Positions 44,251 through 55,428 of a DNA stretch of 64,000 nucleotides are shown here, piece after piece; position 1 is the first letter of the stretch; each line of letters starts with the position of its first letter. The notes under the pieces were generated by a model. The model was not told the origin of the DNA, ran no database searches, and saw only the letters and a program-made list of their open reading frames with translations. Made by a program: the position numbers and the translations under genes. Source of the DNA: Morinoia aosen (lineage: Eukaryota; Arthropoda; Malacostraca; Amphipoda; Talitridae); NCBI GenBank assembly GCA_030386875.1, contig CM059559.1, positions 61,642,392-61,706,391 on the forward strand, given 5' to 3'.

Positions 44251-45590
44251 CACGGTAAACGTACCGTGCGGATCGATACCCCATACGTCCCCAACCGGGT
44301 CCTCCCGACAAGCTCGCACCAACAGCTCCCCATCCATCAAAACAACAGAACTGTCGACGTAGTCGTCCCAAGAGCCGCTGCACCCCAACCGTTTCATAAA
44401 ACTGCAACATGGACTCAGCCACCCCGCCCCGGAGTAATGGCCGACTAGCCAACCACACAAGGAAAACAGTCATCGCTTCATCAATCCAGCATTCACCGAA
44501 CCGAGCTCGGAGAGAGCAGTCCCCCTCGACATCCTAAGATATCATTGAAATCTTTCCGCAAAAAATTCCCAACAACCACCCTCCATCCAGGCTGTCAGGT
44601 TCCTTCGTCACAAGTCCGTACCTTGCCAGATGCTCCCGGAGCTCCTGCGCGCTGAGAACTAACTCAAAAACCCCTACATCGTCGATATAGTAGTCCGTCC
44701 CTTGACGGACCCGGTCGTTCAACGCCAGAACCTTGCCGAGAACCACGGTCATGGTTCGAGACGCACACGAGAGGCCGAAGCCGAAGCCCGAGGCCCCCAA
44801 GTACATCCGTACTCCGCAATCCGACTCCTCAGCCCCTCAGGCGGTTTTTCGGACCACTGCCAACTGACGGTCCACCGACCGTCAGCGAACCTAGCAACAA
44901 AGTCAGGGTCGCTAATTTCAATCGGTGCCGGCGCACCTATCGAATCCACTGACCCTGCCCCTGACACCAGGTCGGTTCCCAGCTCGGCATAGGCGAATCC
45001 ATTCCTAGACCCCCTACAGCATTCAGCTGGTCTGGATCCCCCCAGCCAACTGCATACTTCGAGTCAGGGCCTCTCCTGACGATGGCACCTCCTATGGAAT
45101 CAATAACATTACTCCCCAGGAGACAGTGAACGCCAAGATTTCCCAACTCCTGCATGACGAGCGCACTGACACCAAAACAATGCCCCTACAGCTCGACTAC
45201 CACACAACAGTGCTTCTCCCCACAAGAAGTCCTGCTGTCCGCTGTTAGCAACGGCCGTCTCGGTCGGAGGCGTTGGCCCACCACCACCCGCGGACAAACC
45301 GCCGTCCGCTCGCTCTTGTAGTCTACCAGACACCAAGAACAATGCCCATTCAAAAGGGCACGAACGACTGGCAAACGACGCTTAGTAGTAACACCAGTCG
45401 CTCTGAGCGATCCTAGATCGCCCAGCCCCAGCGACACACTTGGGCCGCTCAAGGTCCCTCTCTCCAAAGGGGCACCGTCACCTCCCTCGGAGGGAGGAGA
45501 CCCCCGATAAGCCCGGCTCACACGGTTTCCATTGAGGAGCTCGCGTCGCCTCGACTGGCGCCCTCCAGAAAGAAACCTGACCCACCACAC
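44251..45590 (-). pseudogene. Protease and internally deleted RT, minus-strand Ty3-like element
   Basis: The rightmost part (45590-45186) aligns with the protease region of the relative, but the catalytic Asp-Thr-Gly reads Asp-Tyr-Lys here and the phase then shifts. Pre-RT sequence follows in two frames (45155-44937, 44967-44749; GRWTVSWQWS). RT proper is truncated: the sequence passes from the pre-RT EYGCTWGP straight to FGFGLSCASR, dropping roughly 110 residues that include the first catalytic Asp. YYIDDVGV (about 44690) remains. The last part (44473-44251) is the RT-RNase H connection. Confidence 0.78.
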
Positions 45591-46126
45591 ACAAATAAAA
45601 TCAGCATTGAGTTAGAAACATTATTTCTTGTATTATTATTGTGTATTGTAAGTGGATCCTACATTTCTTCACAATGACTAACACGGATTTAGAGTAGATG
45701 ATAACATTAATATTGCTAATGCAAGAATGTATCTGGGTAGTAATGTACATGTATAAATTGTAATCAAACGGAATCGTACATTAGTACTCAGTGAATCGCA
45801 TTTCTATATTTCTTTTAAAGATTTAATCTACATATGTTTCAATGATAACCTTTTGTATTTGCATGTATAGGATTTCATGGATGTGAAAAAGTGGAATTTC
45901 ACGTACATAAATATTTATGAGTGTAAATAAATCCTCGAAACCAGTCTTGCTTATAACATCCAATAGATACATATTTAACACAAAACACTCAAATTAACAA
46001 ATGATAATGTCATTTTATAACTCAACTGAGGGTTGGATTAATTTGAACTTGACTCGGATTAATTATAACTTGACTCGGAGGAATTTGAACTTGACTTAGA
46101 TTAATTCGAAGTGAACAAAGTGTAGT
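45587..46126 (-). repeat. Half of a foldback element
   Basis: Matches the right half of the foldback element at 60621-61804, from CACACAAATAAAATCAG to the terminal GTGTAGT, including three 21-base tandem units (TTGACTCGGATTAATT and variants, about 46032-46105). The other half is missing; the break coincides with the truncated end of the Ty3-like element. Confidence 0.75.
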
Positions 46127-46280
46127 CTTTGCCGTAACCAAAAGTTATGTTGTGATCATAAATATTTCTAGTCTCTAGGTTGTGATATATTGATAATGAC
46201 TGGTCTTTGCCAAAACCTGAAGCTATGGTTTGATACATAAAGAGTTCTAGTTTTCAGGTTACGTAATCGCTATTGATAAT
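46125..46280. repeat. 78-bp direct repeat, two copies
   Basis: Both copies begin GTCTTTGCC (46125 and 46203) and end TATTGATAATGA. They are moderately diverged and lie about 185 bases upstream of the CR1-like frame. Confidence 0.75.
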
Positions 46281-46464
46281 GAAAATTCAATTAGTTTATT
46301 TTGATGTAAATAACTGTAATATTAGTTGATTTTTTTCAGTTATATGTAGTGCCTATGTACTTAAAATTTATTTCTTTGTTTTGTTTACTTCCTTCTCTTT
46401 AGGTCAAGTTAACATGTAATAATAATGAAAATTTCTACTCATTTCTAAAGTTTTTCCTTGAATT

Positions 46465-47040
46465 TTGTTTGGTTCTTCAGGAGTTATATTGTTAATTAGA
46501 TCAGGTTGCACAACACGGCAAAGCCATCGAGATAGTAACTTCACTACCTTTAAAAAGAGTGCTAATATAGGTAAAATCAACATCAAGCATGTAAACGCTC
46601 GAAGCCTGAATGGTAAATTGGATGAAATCAGAGTAATGTTGGTCACTGAAAAAATTGACATTTTGTGTGTCTCAGAAACATGGTTTGATTCACGAACCCA
46701 AAGTTCATTTTTTAACATTCCTGATTACGTGTTGTACCGCTATGATGGCGCTAAAACCAGCAGAGGCAGTGGATCTTGTATTTTTGTGAAAGAAATGTAC
46801 TCAACATCTTCACTACTAGCTAATAAAGTTTGCGAAGGCATTGAAATGGTTTGGTTAGAAGTGCAAATAAATGAACAGAAATCAATAATCATTGGCAGCC
46901 TTTACCGGCACCCATCGTCTCCCCTAAATCTAACACTAGATTTCATTGAGGAAACCTTCAAAGAAATCCTTCAGGCAAAAAAATCATTCTTTGCTTTCGG
47001 AGATTTCAATGTTGACCTAACGGACAAAATAATCAGCTAA
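46465..47040 (+). pseudogene. CR1-like endonuclease domain
   Basis: An apurinic-type endonuclease: INIKHVNARSL with Asn, ILCVSETWF with catalytic Glu, IGSLYRHPSS, and FFAFGDFNVDL with Asp and Asn. It nicks target DNA to prime first-strand synthesis. The frame is lost at a TAA (47038-47040) by a small indel; the remainder of the domain (SATLLDLAITN, then SDHHSIE with the last His) is in the next frame from 47042. The first codon of the open frame is not an ATG, so the true N-terminus is unknown. Confidence 0.9.
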
Positions 47041-47048
47041 GCAAACTA

Positions 47049-48032
47049 TTGTATAAACTAAGCTTATCACAAATGGTCAAAGAACCGACTCGCATCACTA
47101 AAGTCTCTGCAACTCTCCTCGATCTAGCAATCACAAATAATCCCACCGCAATACTTAGTACAGTAATATCTCCTTCTATTTCCGATCACCACTCTATAGA
47201 ATGTGAAATTAATATTGCGAAGGAAAGACAAAAATACCGCTTAATGACCTATCGCTCAAAAAGGTACTATTCAACAGAACTATTTCAAGAAAAACTACTC
47301 GATAGGTCTACCGAATTCCAGAAAATGAAGCAATCTGACGATGTTGACATACAAGTGTCAATCTTCAACGAGAACTTCACAGCAGCTCTCGACGAATGTG
47401 CACCTTACGTCACAAAAAAAAACAAGCCAAAACGGACTGTTTGGATTACTGACGAAGTTAAAGAGATGAGCAGAATAAAGAAAGCTAACTTGCGAGAGTA
47501 CAAAAACAATAAATCAAACAGTACCTTATACAAGAGATATAAAGAACATGAAAAAATTCTTCGAAAGAAAATCACTGAAGCGAAACAAACTCACTTCCAC
47601 CAGGCACTGATAACGGCTAAAAATAACCCGAAGCGAACTTGGGAAATCATTAGTGAGGTAGCCCCATATAAAAATTTAGATCGCATAAGTAATTTTGAAA
47701 ATCCCTTGGCAACAGCCACGGATTTCAACACATTCTTTTCAAAAGTAGGGGCTCAAGTTTTCAGTGAGGTGTGTACCAATCCAGATGAAACGACAATTGA
47801 AAATTCATGCCCCACTGCACCCTCGAGGACTGATGTCAAGTGGAGACCACGCCCTGTCGATTTACCGGAGTTACGAAACATCTTATACTCACTAAAAAAC
47901 ACAAAGGCAGTTGGACATGATGGTATCAGTCTTCAATATATCAAAGACAGTTTCCCTGTTACAGCACCATGGATTCGTCTGATAATTAATACTTACTTTA
48001 CTTTACTTTTACTTACTTTAATACATCAATAG
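47049..48032 (+). pseudogene. CR1-like endonuclease end, linker and start of RT
   Basis: Completes the endonuclease (ISDHHSIEC) and carries the Lys-rich linker (RTVWITDEVKEM) to the first RT block (LKNTKAVGHDGIS). Just after LIINT the sequence is interrupted by about 33 bases of TACTTT-type repeat (47990-48025) with flanking TTAATAC copies; beyond it the RT resumes in another frame (from about 48027). Removing the repeat as a unit explains the shift. Confidence 0.87.
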
Positions 48033-49417
48033 TAACCAACACATTTCCAAACCAAAGGAAACACTCCATTATTAGACCGTTGCACAAAAGTGGTGACTTA
48101 AATACAGCATCAAACTACAGGCCCATCAGTCTTTTGCCTGTCATGTCCAAACTATTGGAGAAAGTGGTGACAAATCAACTGTCATTTCACCTGGACGAGT
48201 CAAATTTACTCCACCAAAATCAATATGCCTATAGAAGAAATACTAGCACTCAAGACGCTCTGCTCAATATATCTGAAAAAATATACAGTGACATTGATCA
48301 AAAGAATGTAACACTCTTGCTGCTACTCGATCTCTCTAAGGCGTTCGATAGCGTCCAACATGAAAGACTTCTACGTAAAATACTGAACTTGGGAATAGAC
48401 ACGCAATGGTTTGAAAGTTACTTGTCAAATCGATCTCATGCAGTCCGCATAGAAAACAAATTGTCCCCATTCATTCAAAACAATTTTGGTGTTCCCCAAG
48501 GATCCATTCTTGGTCCACTACTGTTTTCTATTTTCATTAATGATTTCCCTCCAATGCCTTCTAACACACGGATCTCAATGTATGCAGATGATGTTCAAAT
48601 TGCAATAACAAGTTCTGTATCGGAAATACCACAGACGCAAATTAAAGCCGAAACTTTACTGACTAGCCTGAAATCATGGTACGACCGAAATGGTCTGAAA
48701 TTAAATGCTAATAAAACACAGTGCATTATTTTTGGATCCAAAGATGCAATTAAAAAAACTTCAGATCTTACTCTTGCAGTTGGAAATGATAAAATTAATG
48801 CATCAGAAAAAGTTAAAAATCTGGGTATCTGGTTCGATAGAAATATGTCCTTCAAATCTCACGTTGAGACTACTTGCAACAAAATCTACGGAACTTTAAT
48901 GTTTTTTCATCGTATAAAAAGTATGCTAGACGAAAAATCCAGATTATTAGCCATTCAATCCCTTGTGTTATCGCGCATTGACTACTGCAGCCTAGTATGA
49001 GGAGACTTACCTCAATACCTTAAAAGGGACTTACAAAAATGCATGAATTTTGCAGCCAAGGTGGTATGCAACGGTAATTTCAAAAGAAGTGATCACGTAA
49101 CCCCTCTCCTCAATAAACTCGGCTGGATCCCTATCCAAGAAAGGCTCCTCATGCAGAAGGCCCAATACGTATTCTCCTCGTTATATCTTCCTCAGAGCAA
49201 TGCTGAGATAGTGCGTTTCCATCCACCCACTGTAACCAATCAAAAACCGAACAGAAACAATAATGTCTTAGTCAACTATCGTTCATCTCACTTAGGGCAG
49301 AAGGCTCTGTCCATATCAGGCGCCTTACTGTGGAACAAACTTCCCCTGAGTATTAAAGTCCCTCAAAGACCGAAAGAATTTAAAGCCAAAATAACTCGTC
49401 ATCTTGTGTCTCAATAA
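48033..49417 (+). pseudogene. CR1-like reverse transcriptase and C-terminal domain
   Basis: RT blocks run in order: NYRPISLLPVMSKLLEKV, NQYAYRRNTSTQDAL, LLLLDLSKAFDSVQHE (first Asp), GVPQGSILGPLLFSIFIND, catalytic YADD at base 48581, and NKTQCIIFGS. A TGA at 48998-49000 follows SLV where the family usually has Trp, and the same phase continues (GDLPQYLKRDLQK) to TAA 49415-49417. Apart from that TGA this part is intact over about 450 codons. The C-terminal domain is typical of the group; its role is unclear. Confidence 0.92.
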
Positions 49418-51135
49418 TAATCCTTAATTACAGAACATACTGAATGAGTACTGACGAATCTCATTTACCTGGTATCTCCATTGCTGAACAATCTCCCTCG
49501 CTCATTGTTTTATAATTCAAGACATCACACAACAGTTTTGCAGTATGCGTAGGTATTATGATTTGACCGCCTATACGTTGTCATTTGCAAACATGCTTAC
49601 TTGTATATGTGTGTACGTATATAGGTGTATGTGCGCATATGGGTGTGTATATGTGCACGTACAACTGTGTGCACTAGAGAAGATCAACCAGTCGAAGGTG
49701 CATTTTATGTCATTCCTCTCCGTTTCTGTGCAAGCATCAAACTAGACCGACATGGTACCTATGTGTGTGTGTGTTGATCAATTGCAGACATTCTGCACCA
49801 TGTTAAAAAAAATAATGTGTTTTTTTCTAATATGAAATTGTAAAGCATCCATGTAAAAAAAAATAAATTCGTTGTGTGATCATCCATTTATACTGCAGTA
49901 ATATACTTATTCGGCTTATAGTTATATGCTTATAATAATGTGATACCTATGTTTGTTTATCAACTGCCGACAATTTGCGCCATATTTCAAAGATAATGTG
50001 ATTTTTTTTTCTAATATGAAAACTTTATAGGACATTAATGTTTTCTTTCTTATTCACGTCCCACAATCGTTTTCATGTTTCCGACTTAAGTGGACTGTTT
50101 TGTGCCACTATTTTTAGTACGAAATTTTATAAAATTCATGCTATAATAAAAGATATTTTCTCCGTTTCCCTCGATTGGAATTCTGGTTTATACGAACTAG
50201 TTTACGCTAATATTTGCGCACATGCTTACTTGTGTATATGTGTACGTGTCCACGCTATGCGTATGACACTCTGTAGAATGCGTATGTATTGCCTCGATGC
50301 ATAGAAATGCATTTGTGTTTGCTTACGAGTTTGGTGTAAGTATGTGCGTGGGTATATGTGTGCATGTGTATGTGTATATATTTACATGTATACGTGCACA
50401 TATGTGTATACTAGACTGACAACTAGCATTTTACCAGAGATAATGGTCTTTTTTCTGTGCACTCTCAACTTGTAACATTACCTAACTCGTCATCTCTTTA
50501 GTATTGTGAAGCATTCATGTAAAAACTATACTTTTGTTGTGCGATCATCCATTTATATTTAAATCAAATGCTTGTTAACTAATGACCGTTATGTTAAAAT
50601 TGTTGAATCAGTAATACAAAACTTATAATCTTCTTGGTCCTCATGCTTATATGTACATATGTATTTGTGTGTGTGTGTATGTGAGTGTGTGTATGGATAT
50701 GCACACACATGCATACGTATATGTACATATGTGTGCATATGGATATATATTTATATATATTTTTTTTTCATGCTTCCTTAAAACGACACTTGTGAACATT
50801 GACCGAAACAAGCGATTTCATATATTATTTCCTGGCGTCAAGAATTGCGAAGTTTTATGTCATGTACATGTAAACTGTCAAAAGTGTTTTTACCCCACAA
50901 TGAAAATGCATCGTCCATGAAATTGTGTTATCTCTTATAATTATCATTACATGTATTATCAAATGTAGATTAAGCTAGATTAGGAGTTCATTGCCCTCAA
51001 TCATTTCTTTTCGACTAGTGACACGAGTTTTTCAATACTCGTGTGTGTGTATCATCTAAGTATATTAATTTTAAGATATTTAAAAACCAATGATTGTTAT
51101 ATTGTACAATCTCTATTGGAAATAAACTGTTTTTC
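49418..51135 (+). repeat. 3' region of the CR1-like element with diverged repeats
   Basis: No gene. Several words recur: TACCTATG...GATCAATTGCAGACA-type at 49752 and 49944 (period about 190), and GCATCCATGTAAAAA...GATCATCCATTTATA at about 49848 and 50514. TG-rich simple sequence occurs at 49600-49670, 50340-50410 and 50650-50720. Whether all of this belongs to the CR1-like element cannot be settled here. Confidence 0.5.
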
Positions 51136-51329
51136 TTTTCTTTCATTTCTTTCTTAAAATGAAGGTTATAGCGAAAATGATAGATTTAAAATACCTATCT
51201 ATTAAAAATTAGGACGTTTTGATCATCTAGATCATCATCAGCTATAGTCTGAAATATAAGAAATGACAAATTAAGACCGGCAATAGAAACCATTCAGTAA
51301 GTAATGTAATAATATCTACACAAATAAAA

Positions 51330-51790
51330 ATTAAAAAAGTAGAAAATTAAGTAATACCTATTTTCAATGGATAGGATGACTGCATGTCATTAAGGTTAGC
51401 TTTCAATTTGCTAATAAAGAGGGATTCAAGAATGCGTAAATTAAAACACGAACCTGCAGAACCTAATTTTGAAAAATTTTCGAGTGAGATAGTTGTATTG
51501 CATTTTTCAGCATGGATTCTAATAGCTGAATGGGAAGGCCTACTTAATGGAATACCAGTCCTAAAACTTCAGCATCTGTGTTCAAATACCCTCGTAGATA
51601 GCAACCGAGATGTCGAACCGACATACACAGACCCACACAGTGGGCAACAGTACTTGTATACAACAGAGGAAAGCATTGAAATGGGTAGTCTATCTTTAAA
51701 ATAAAAAAGAACCAATTTTGAAATTATTAACCAAAATAATTTGAAGGTCGACACAGGGAAAGTATTTCACAACTAATGAGAGCAATTGTT
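51330..51790 (-). pseudogene. GIY-YIG endonuclease of left Penelope-like copy
   Basis: On the minus strand the domain reads KYCCPLCGSVYVGSTSRLL followed by TRVFEH, the GIY-YIG core with its Tyr, Arg and a conserved Cys pair. After the EH the frame meets a stop at about 51569, and the remaining helix-rich part (IHAEKCNTT, ILESLFISKLK) continues in the same phase to about 51345. It would nick DNA for target-primed insertion. Upstream, about 51790-52040, the phase is broken by several stops. Confidence 0.82.
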
Positions 51791-52041
51791 CTTTCAACCT
51801 CTCAGACTGAACACCGAAGTAAGGAATGGTGACGAACAATTTCTTCTTATCTACAGTCAGCACAGTAGCAATGGCGGAATACTTTTTATCTAAAAATTGC
51901 TTGAGACATTTCTGAATAAAATATAAAGGAAAAACATTTTATACACAAAACTGCTTTAAAAATTCAAACTCATTGGGCAATAATGAATAACTTGAGCATA
52001 TATCATAGGCCCGAAATGAAAGGGTTTTTATGCTGTTGATT

Positions 52042-52992
52042 TTAGAATATAAAAAAAAAATACGAAAAATAACTCAAACTCAAACCAGTAAATGCGCTTT
52101 TTCTATAAACAGAGGTACAAAAAGTGAAACCTGAGCGTTGGACAAGACAGTCTAAAAAAGGTAATTTATTGTTAGATTCCGTCTCCATGGTAAAGTTAAT
52201 ATTTCGGAATTTGCTATTAATATAATCAAGAAACAAAAGAGAGTGGTTTCTATCTCTGAACAAAACAAAAGTATCATCAACGTATCTGCGGTAAAATATT
52301 GGTTTAAAATTATCTGGACATTCAGAAAGCCATATTCGTTCATGATGTGACATAAAAATATTCGCGAAAGTTGGACCCAAAGGCAGCCCCATACCCAATC
52401 CCTCGATTTGTTTGTAGTACTTGCCATTAAAAAGGAAAAATGAGAACCCAACTGCAAGATCTAACCGAGTTCTAAATGCTACACGACTAAAGTTACAAAC
52501 GTTCTGTTCCACTTCAAATAATTGCTGCAAACAAATATCAATTGTTTCATTGAACGGAATATTGGTAAACAAATTTTCGACTTCAAATGACGTCATGTAA
52601 AATTTGTCAGCATCAGGAATACTTGCGATCTCCATAGCAAAGGAGAATGAATTAAAAATGCTGTATTCGTTAGTAGTTATGGGGTTTAAAATGGGAACTA
52701 AAAATTTAGCTAATTTATAACTCGGAGTGTTGTAGGCTGCAAATATCGGTCTTAGTTGAAATTTGGATTTAAAATTTGCTTCATGTACTTTAGGAAGACC
52801 ATAGAGTATTCCCGGACCCGAACAGGAAACATATAAACTATTATATATAGTTTCAGTAATAACAGAAGATTTACTAAGTTTTCGTAAGAAATTATTAATT
52901 TTATCTTCTATACGGAGTGCATATTTATGGATAGATTCGCATATTTCCGAGAACCTGCTGCTGTCTGAAATTGTAGTACCCAAACGTCGCAA
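52042..52992 (-). pseudogene. Reverse transcriptase of left Penelope-like copy
   Basis: A 316-codon minus-strand frame with Penelope-type RT: GILYGLPKVHEANFK, LRPIFAAYNTPSYKLAKFL, MTSFEVENLFTNIP (the usual first catalytic Asp in FDVENL is Glu here), GLGMGLPLGPTFANIF, and catalytic YVDD at residues 237-240 (bases 52284-52273). The family is telomerase-related. The frame runs out after FTGLSLSYF through an A-rich run at 52047-52060. The N-terminal RT residues lie beyond the insertion at 54866-55097. Confidence 0.9.
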
Positions 52993-53019
52993 ATTATTTG
53001 ACCCATCAAGTGTCGCGAT

Positions 53020-54865
53020 ACGTGAAAAGGTTATTAATCACGTACGCATGAGAGGATTTTCAACCCCTGAATAATTAATTAACAATGTACACCTTGTGTT
53101 CGCGTGAATACTACATAAAAGCATGGACAATAAAAGAATTAAAGATTAACATGGGTTTTATTTCAAGATGAACACGTGGATTTTGGCACAGGGAAATATA
53201 TATCGCCACAATAATTGCACACCAATGCCCTCAGGCAAGATGCTTCTGATTAGCGACATTGACAGTTTTACCCGCACAACGAGATAGCTAAATCTTGGCT
53301 GCATAGAATTTCTTGCCAACTATAAAACATTGAATTTCGCACTATAACAAGAGAATTAGAAATATGAAATGAATATCCTGGCTAGCGCACACATGAAATA
53401 AAAGGGATATGCCAAAACAAGAAGAACCTTGACTTACAGCAAGGTGTCATAATACAGAACGCTTCGCATTATGCACAATACAAAATTAGAACCTCAGCTA
53501 AGAAAACACATCACACTAATCACATTGGACTGCGCGGCAATCTGAAAGCACCGTTCAGTGTGCTATTTTGCTTTCCAATTTTTCACTTTAAATCACTGTT
53601 TCAACGATCTTTATAAGACGAAATTTCAACTTTTCTGTGACGCGCGATCGCTGAGTGTTCGGTGCCGACTTCTTCCAATTTCTCAACAGAATTCTCAACA
53701 GAGTTCTTAGAGTTCCATCGCGGCGTCGGTGATACTCATGTTCCGTCAGGCAGGCGCTGCTGCCCTCCATTTTCCGCACATCCAAGCTTCGCACGTCTGA
53801 GTTTTGGCTGCGTTGAAGGGCTGGATAACTGTAGATCTTTTCTTGTTTCCTTCCGCATTGTTGGTGAACGCGTGACTCCACATTTTAATGCTGTGGTTGT
53901 TTGTGAGCTTATAATTGGCGTAGAGATTCTCCATGGGCATTTCTCTTCAAGTTGAATTGTTGATATGCTCAGGCCGTAATTCTTCGCGCGAGTCGCTGTT
54001 GCAAAATTGGTGCTTCGACGATTTATGATGGACGACGTTGCCTTTCTTGAAAATTTCGATGTGCTCAGATATTCGATTTGCTGAGTATGTTGAAGGCACA
54101 CCAGCAGTGCGCCGGCGTGCCTGTTAGCGTGCCCCTCAGATGCGTGCACCTCTTCCGCACTCGCCTCCACCAAAAGAACCTTGATTATCCTCGTCTCACT
54201 CCTTTTATGTGTGTCGCCTCTTTCTTTCTCGAGGGATCTGGATTCTTCCAAGCCACAGAGAAAGTCACTCGATTTTCTCAATTTTGATTCGTTGGAAACT
54301 TGCCGGTCCTGAAGTTTTGCCTATGATTGGTTCGCGCTCTACACACCTCCACGTGTGATTCCTTCGAGAGCGCTGATTGGCGGACGGGATGTGCTTCCCT
54401 TCGAAGCTGCCTTGTTCGGGCGTTCCCACGCAACGCCTGTGTGTTGTGCGCTTTATGTTGTGTGTGTGAATGTGTGGGTGTGTTGTGTGTGCATGTGTTG
54501 TGTGCCAGCTTGCCTTGAGCCAGCACGTCTGGTCGAAGAGCCGACCGCCGGGTGACTTTGATGAATGACATCCTGTTTCAAGCACTTGAGAACGCTTGCC
54601 GACCCTCGACGACACTCGATACACAACACATTCTAATGTTTGTTTCCCAGCAGAATGTTTACCTTTCTTTAAAATGTGATAGCTTCACGGGATTTAGCCA
54701 AAAATAAAAATGTGATATTTACGTGGTTTAGCAAAAAAATATATCATGCGTTATAAACATACATATTTCGTACGGGATTTACCCAAAAATATAATATTTA
54801 CGTGATTTAGCAAAAAAAATATATCATGCGATGTAAACATACATATTTCGTAACACAATTAAAAC
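53020..54865. mobile_element. Unclassified ~1.85-kb insertion in left Penelope-like copy
   Basis: The left copy matches the right copy up to TCAAGTG (53013-53019) and again from AAACTACAC (about 54868), so the sequence between is an insert. Its ends look like TGTCGCG (53018) and TAACACA (about 54860), i.e. TG...CA. Two 78-base-scale direct repeats rich in TTTAGCAAAAAAATATATC lie at 54690-54855. No coding domain is recognised; open frames at 53588-54281 look spurious. It could be a solo LTR. Confidence 0.6.
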
Positions 54866-55097
54866 TACACTGCGACCTTTGTCCGGTCGAGTCACAACTA
54901 TGGTCTTGTTTGCAGCAAGAGACTTGGGAAGAGATGTATCAGATTTTGTGAATATAGCAGAAAATATCTTGTATGATTTGAAATTATAATAATAATTCTT
55001 TGACAATGATTTGAGATTGCTTACGAACTCATTAAAGTTGATACATGGAAAATCATTCAAAATGGTGACCAATTTTTCAAATGATAAAAAGTACTTA
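54866..55097 (-). pseudogene. N-terminal RT fragment of left Penelope-like copy
   Basis: Minus-strand reading KLVTILNDFPCINFNEFV to VVTRPDKGRSVV matches the right copy at 55516-55720. At 55097 (AAGTACT) the similarity stops abruptly, which is the 5' truncation of this copy and the inner edge of the inverted pair. Confidence 0.88.
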
Positions 55098-55289
55098 TAA
55101 AAAAAAGCTGTACAAGAAAACGCTTCACACCACCCATTTCTACAGAACGTGGCAAGAAAAACTTCTCATACAAGTGATCCACTGCAAGCGGAAAAGTATA
55201 ACTAACCTAACCTCCCAGTTGATTAATAGCAAGGCTCAGATAGTGCAGTTTTTTACGCCCATTATAGTTGCTCTTATTGAACGAAATGT
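55098..55289. other. Spacer between the inverted Penelope-like copies
   Basis: About 190 bases with no recognisable gene, between the truncated left copy and the right copy. Includes AACTAACCTAACCT, a telomere-like word. Confidence 0.45.
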
Positions 55290-55428
55290 TAATACTTAGA
55301 AATTTTTCCAATTTAACCAAATATGTCCATACTCGTAAACTTAACGACCTTGGAGTACAAATGAACTAAAGCCTTGTGACCCTGACTCTTCAATTTTTAA
55401 CTATAGTTCTCACGATTTATCTACTAGA

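Larger units (their letters stand above)
41068..45590 (-). mobile_element. 5'-truncated, minus-strand relative of the divergent Ty3-like element
   Basis: Pol blocks parallel those of 36989-40137 but run on the minus strand from about 45590 to 42615, followed by a purine tract and a probable 3' LTR. Gag and the 5' LTR are missing at the right end, where it abuts half of a foldback element. RT has an internal deletion near 44805, and there are at least two stops. The LTR does not resemble that of 35372-40824, so it is a related but separate family. Confidence 0.8.
46465..51135 (+). mobile_element. CR1/L2-like non-LTR retrotransposon
   Basis: Endonuclease, RT and a C-terminal domain in one ORF2-type reading, without RNase H, followed by a long 3' region. 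The C-terminal block DHVTPLLNKLGWIPI and VNYRSSHLGQKAL are typical of CR1/L2/Rex-type elements. No ORF1 is visible, so the copy is probably 5' truncated or ORF1 is unrecognised. The 3' limit at about 51135 (AATAAACTG and pyrimidine-rich end) is tentative. Confidence 0.8.
51155..53019 (-). mobile_element. Penelope-like element, left copy, main part
   Basis: Minus-strand copy of a Penelope-like retroelement: RT at 52992-52042 and a GIY-YIG endonuclease at about 51790-51330, followed by a 3' region shared with the right copy (ends near ATGAAGGTTATAGCG at 51160). The upstream RT portion lies at 54866-55097, separated by an insertion. Confidence 0.9.

Noticed and set aside
53588-54281. Frames of 97-181 codons in the unclassified insert
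   Set aside because: Overlapping on both strands with no recognised domain; more likely LTR or non-coding sequence.
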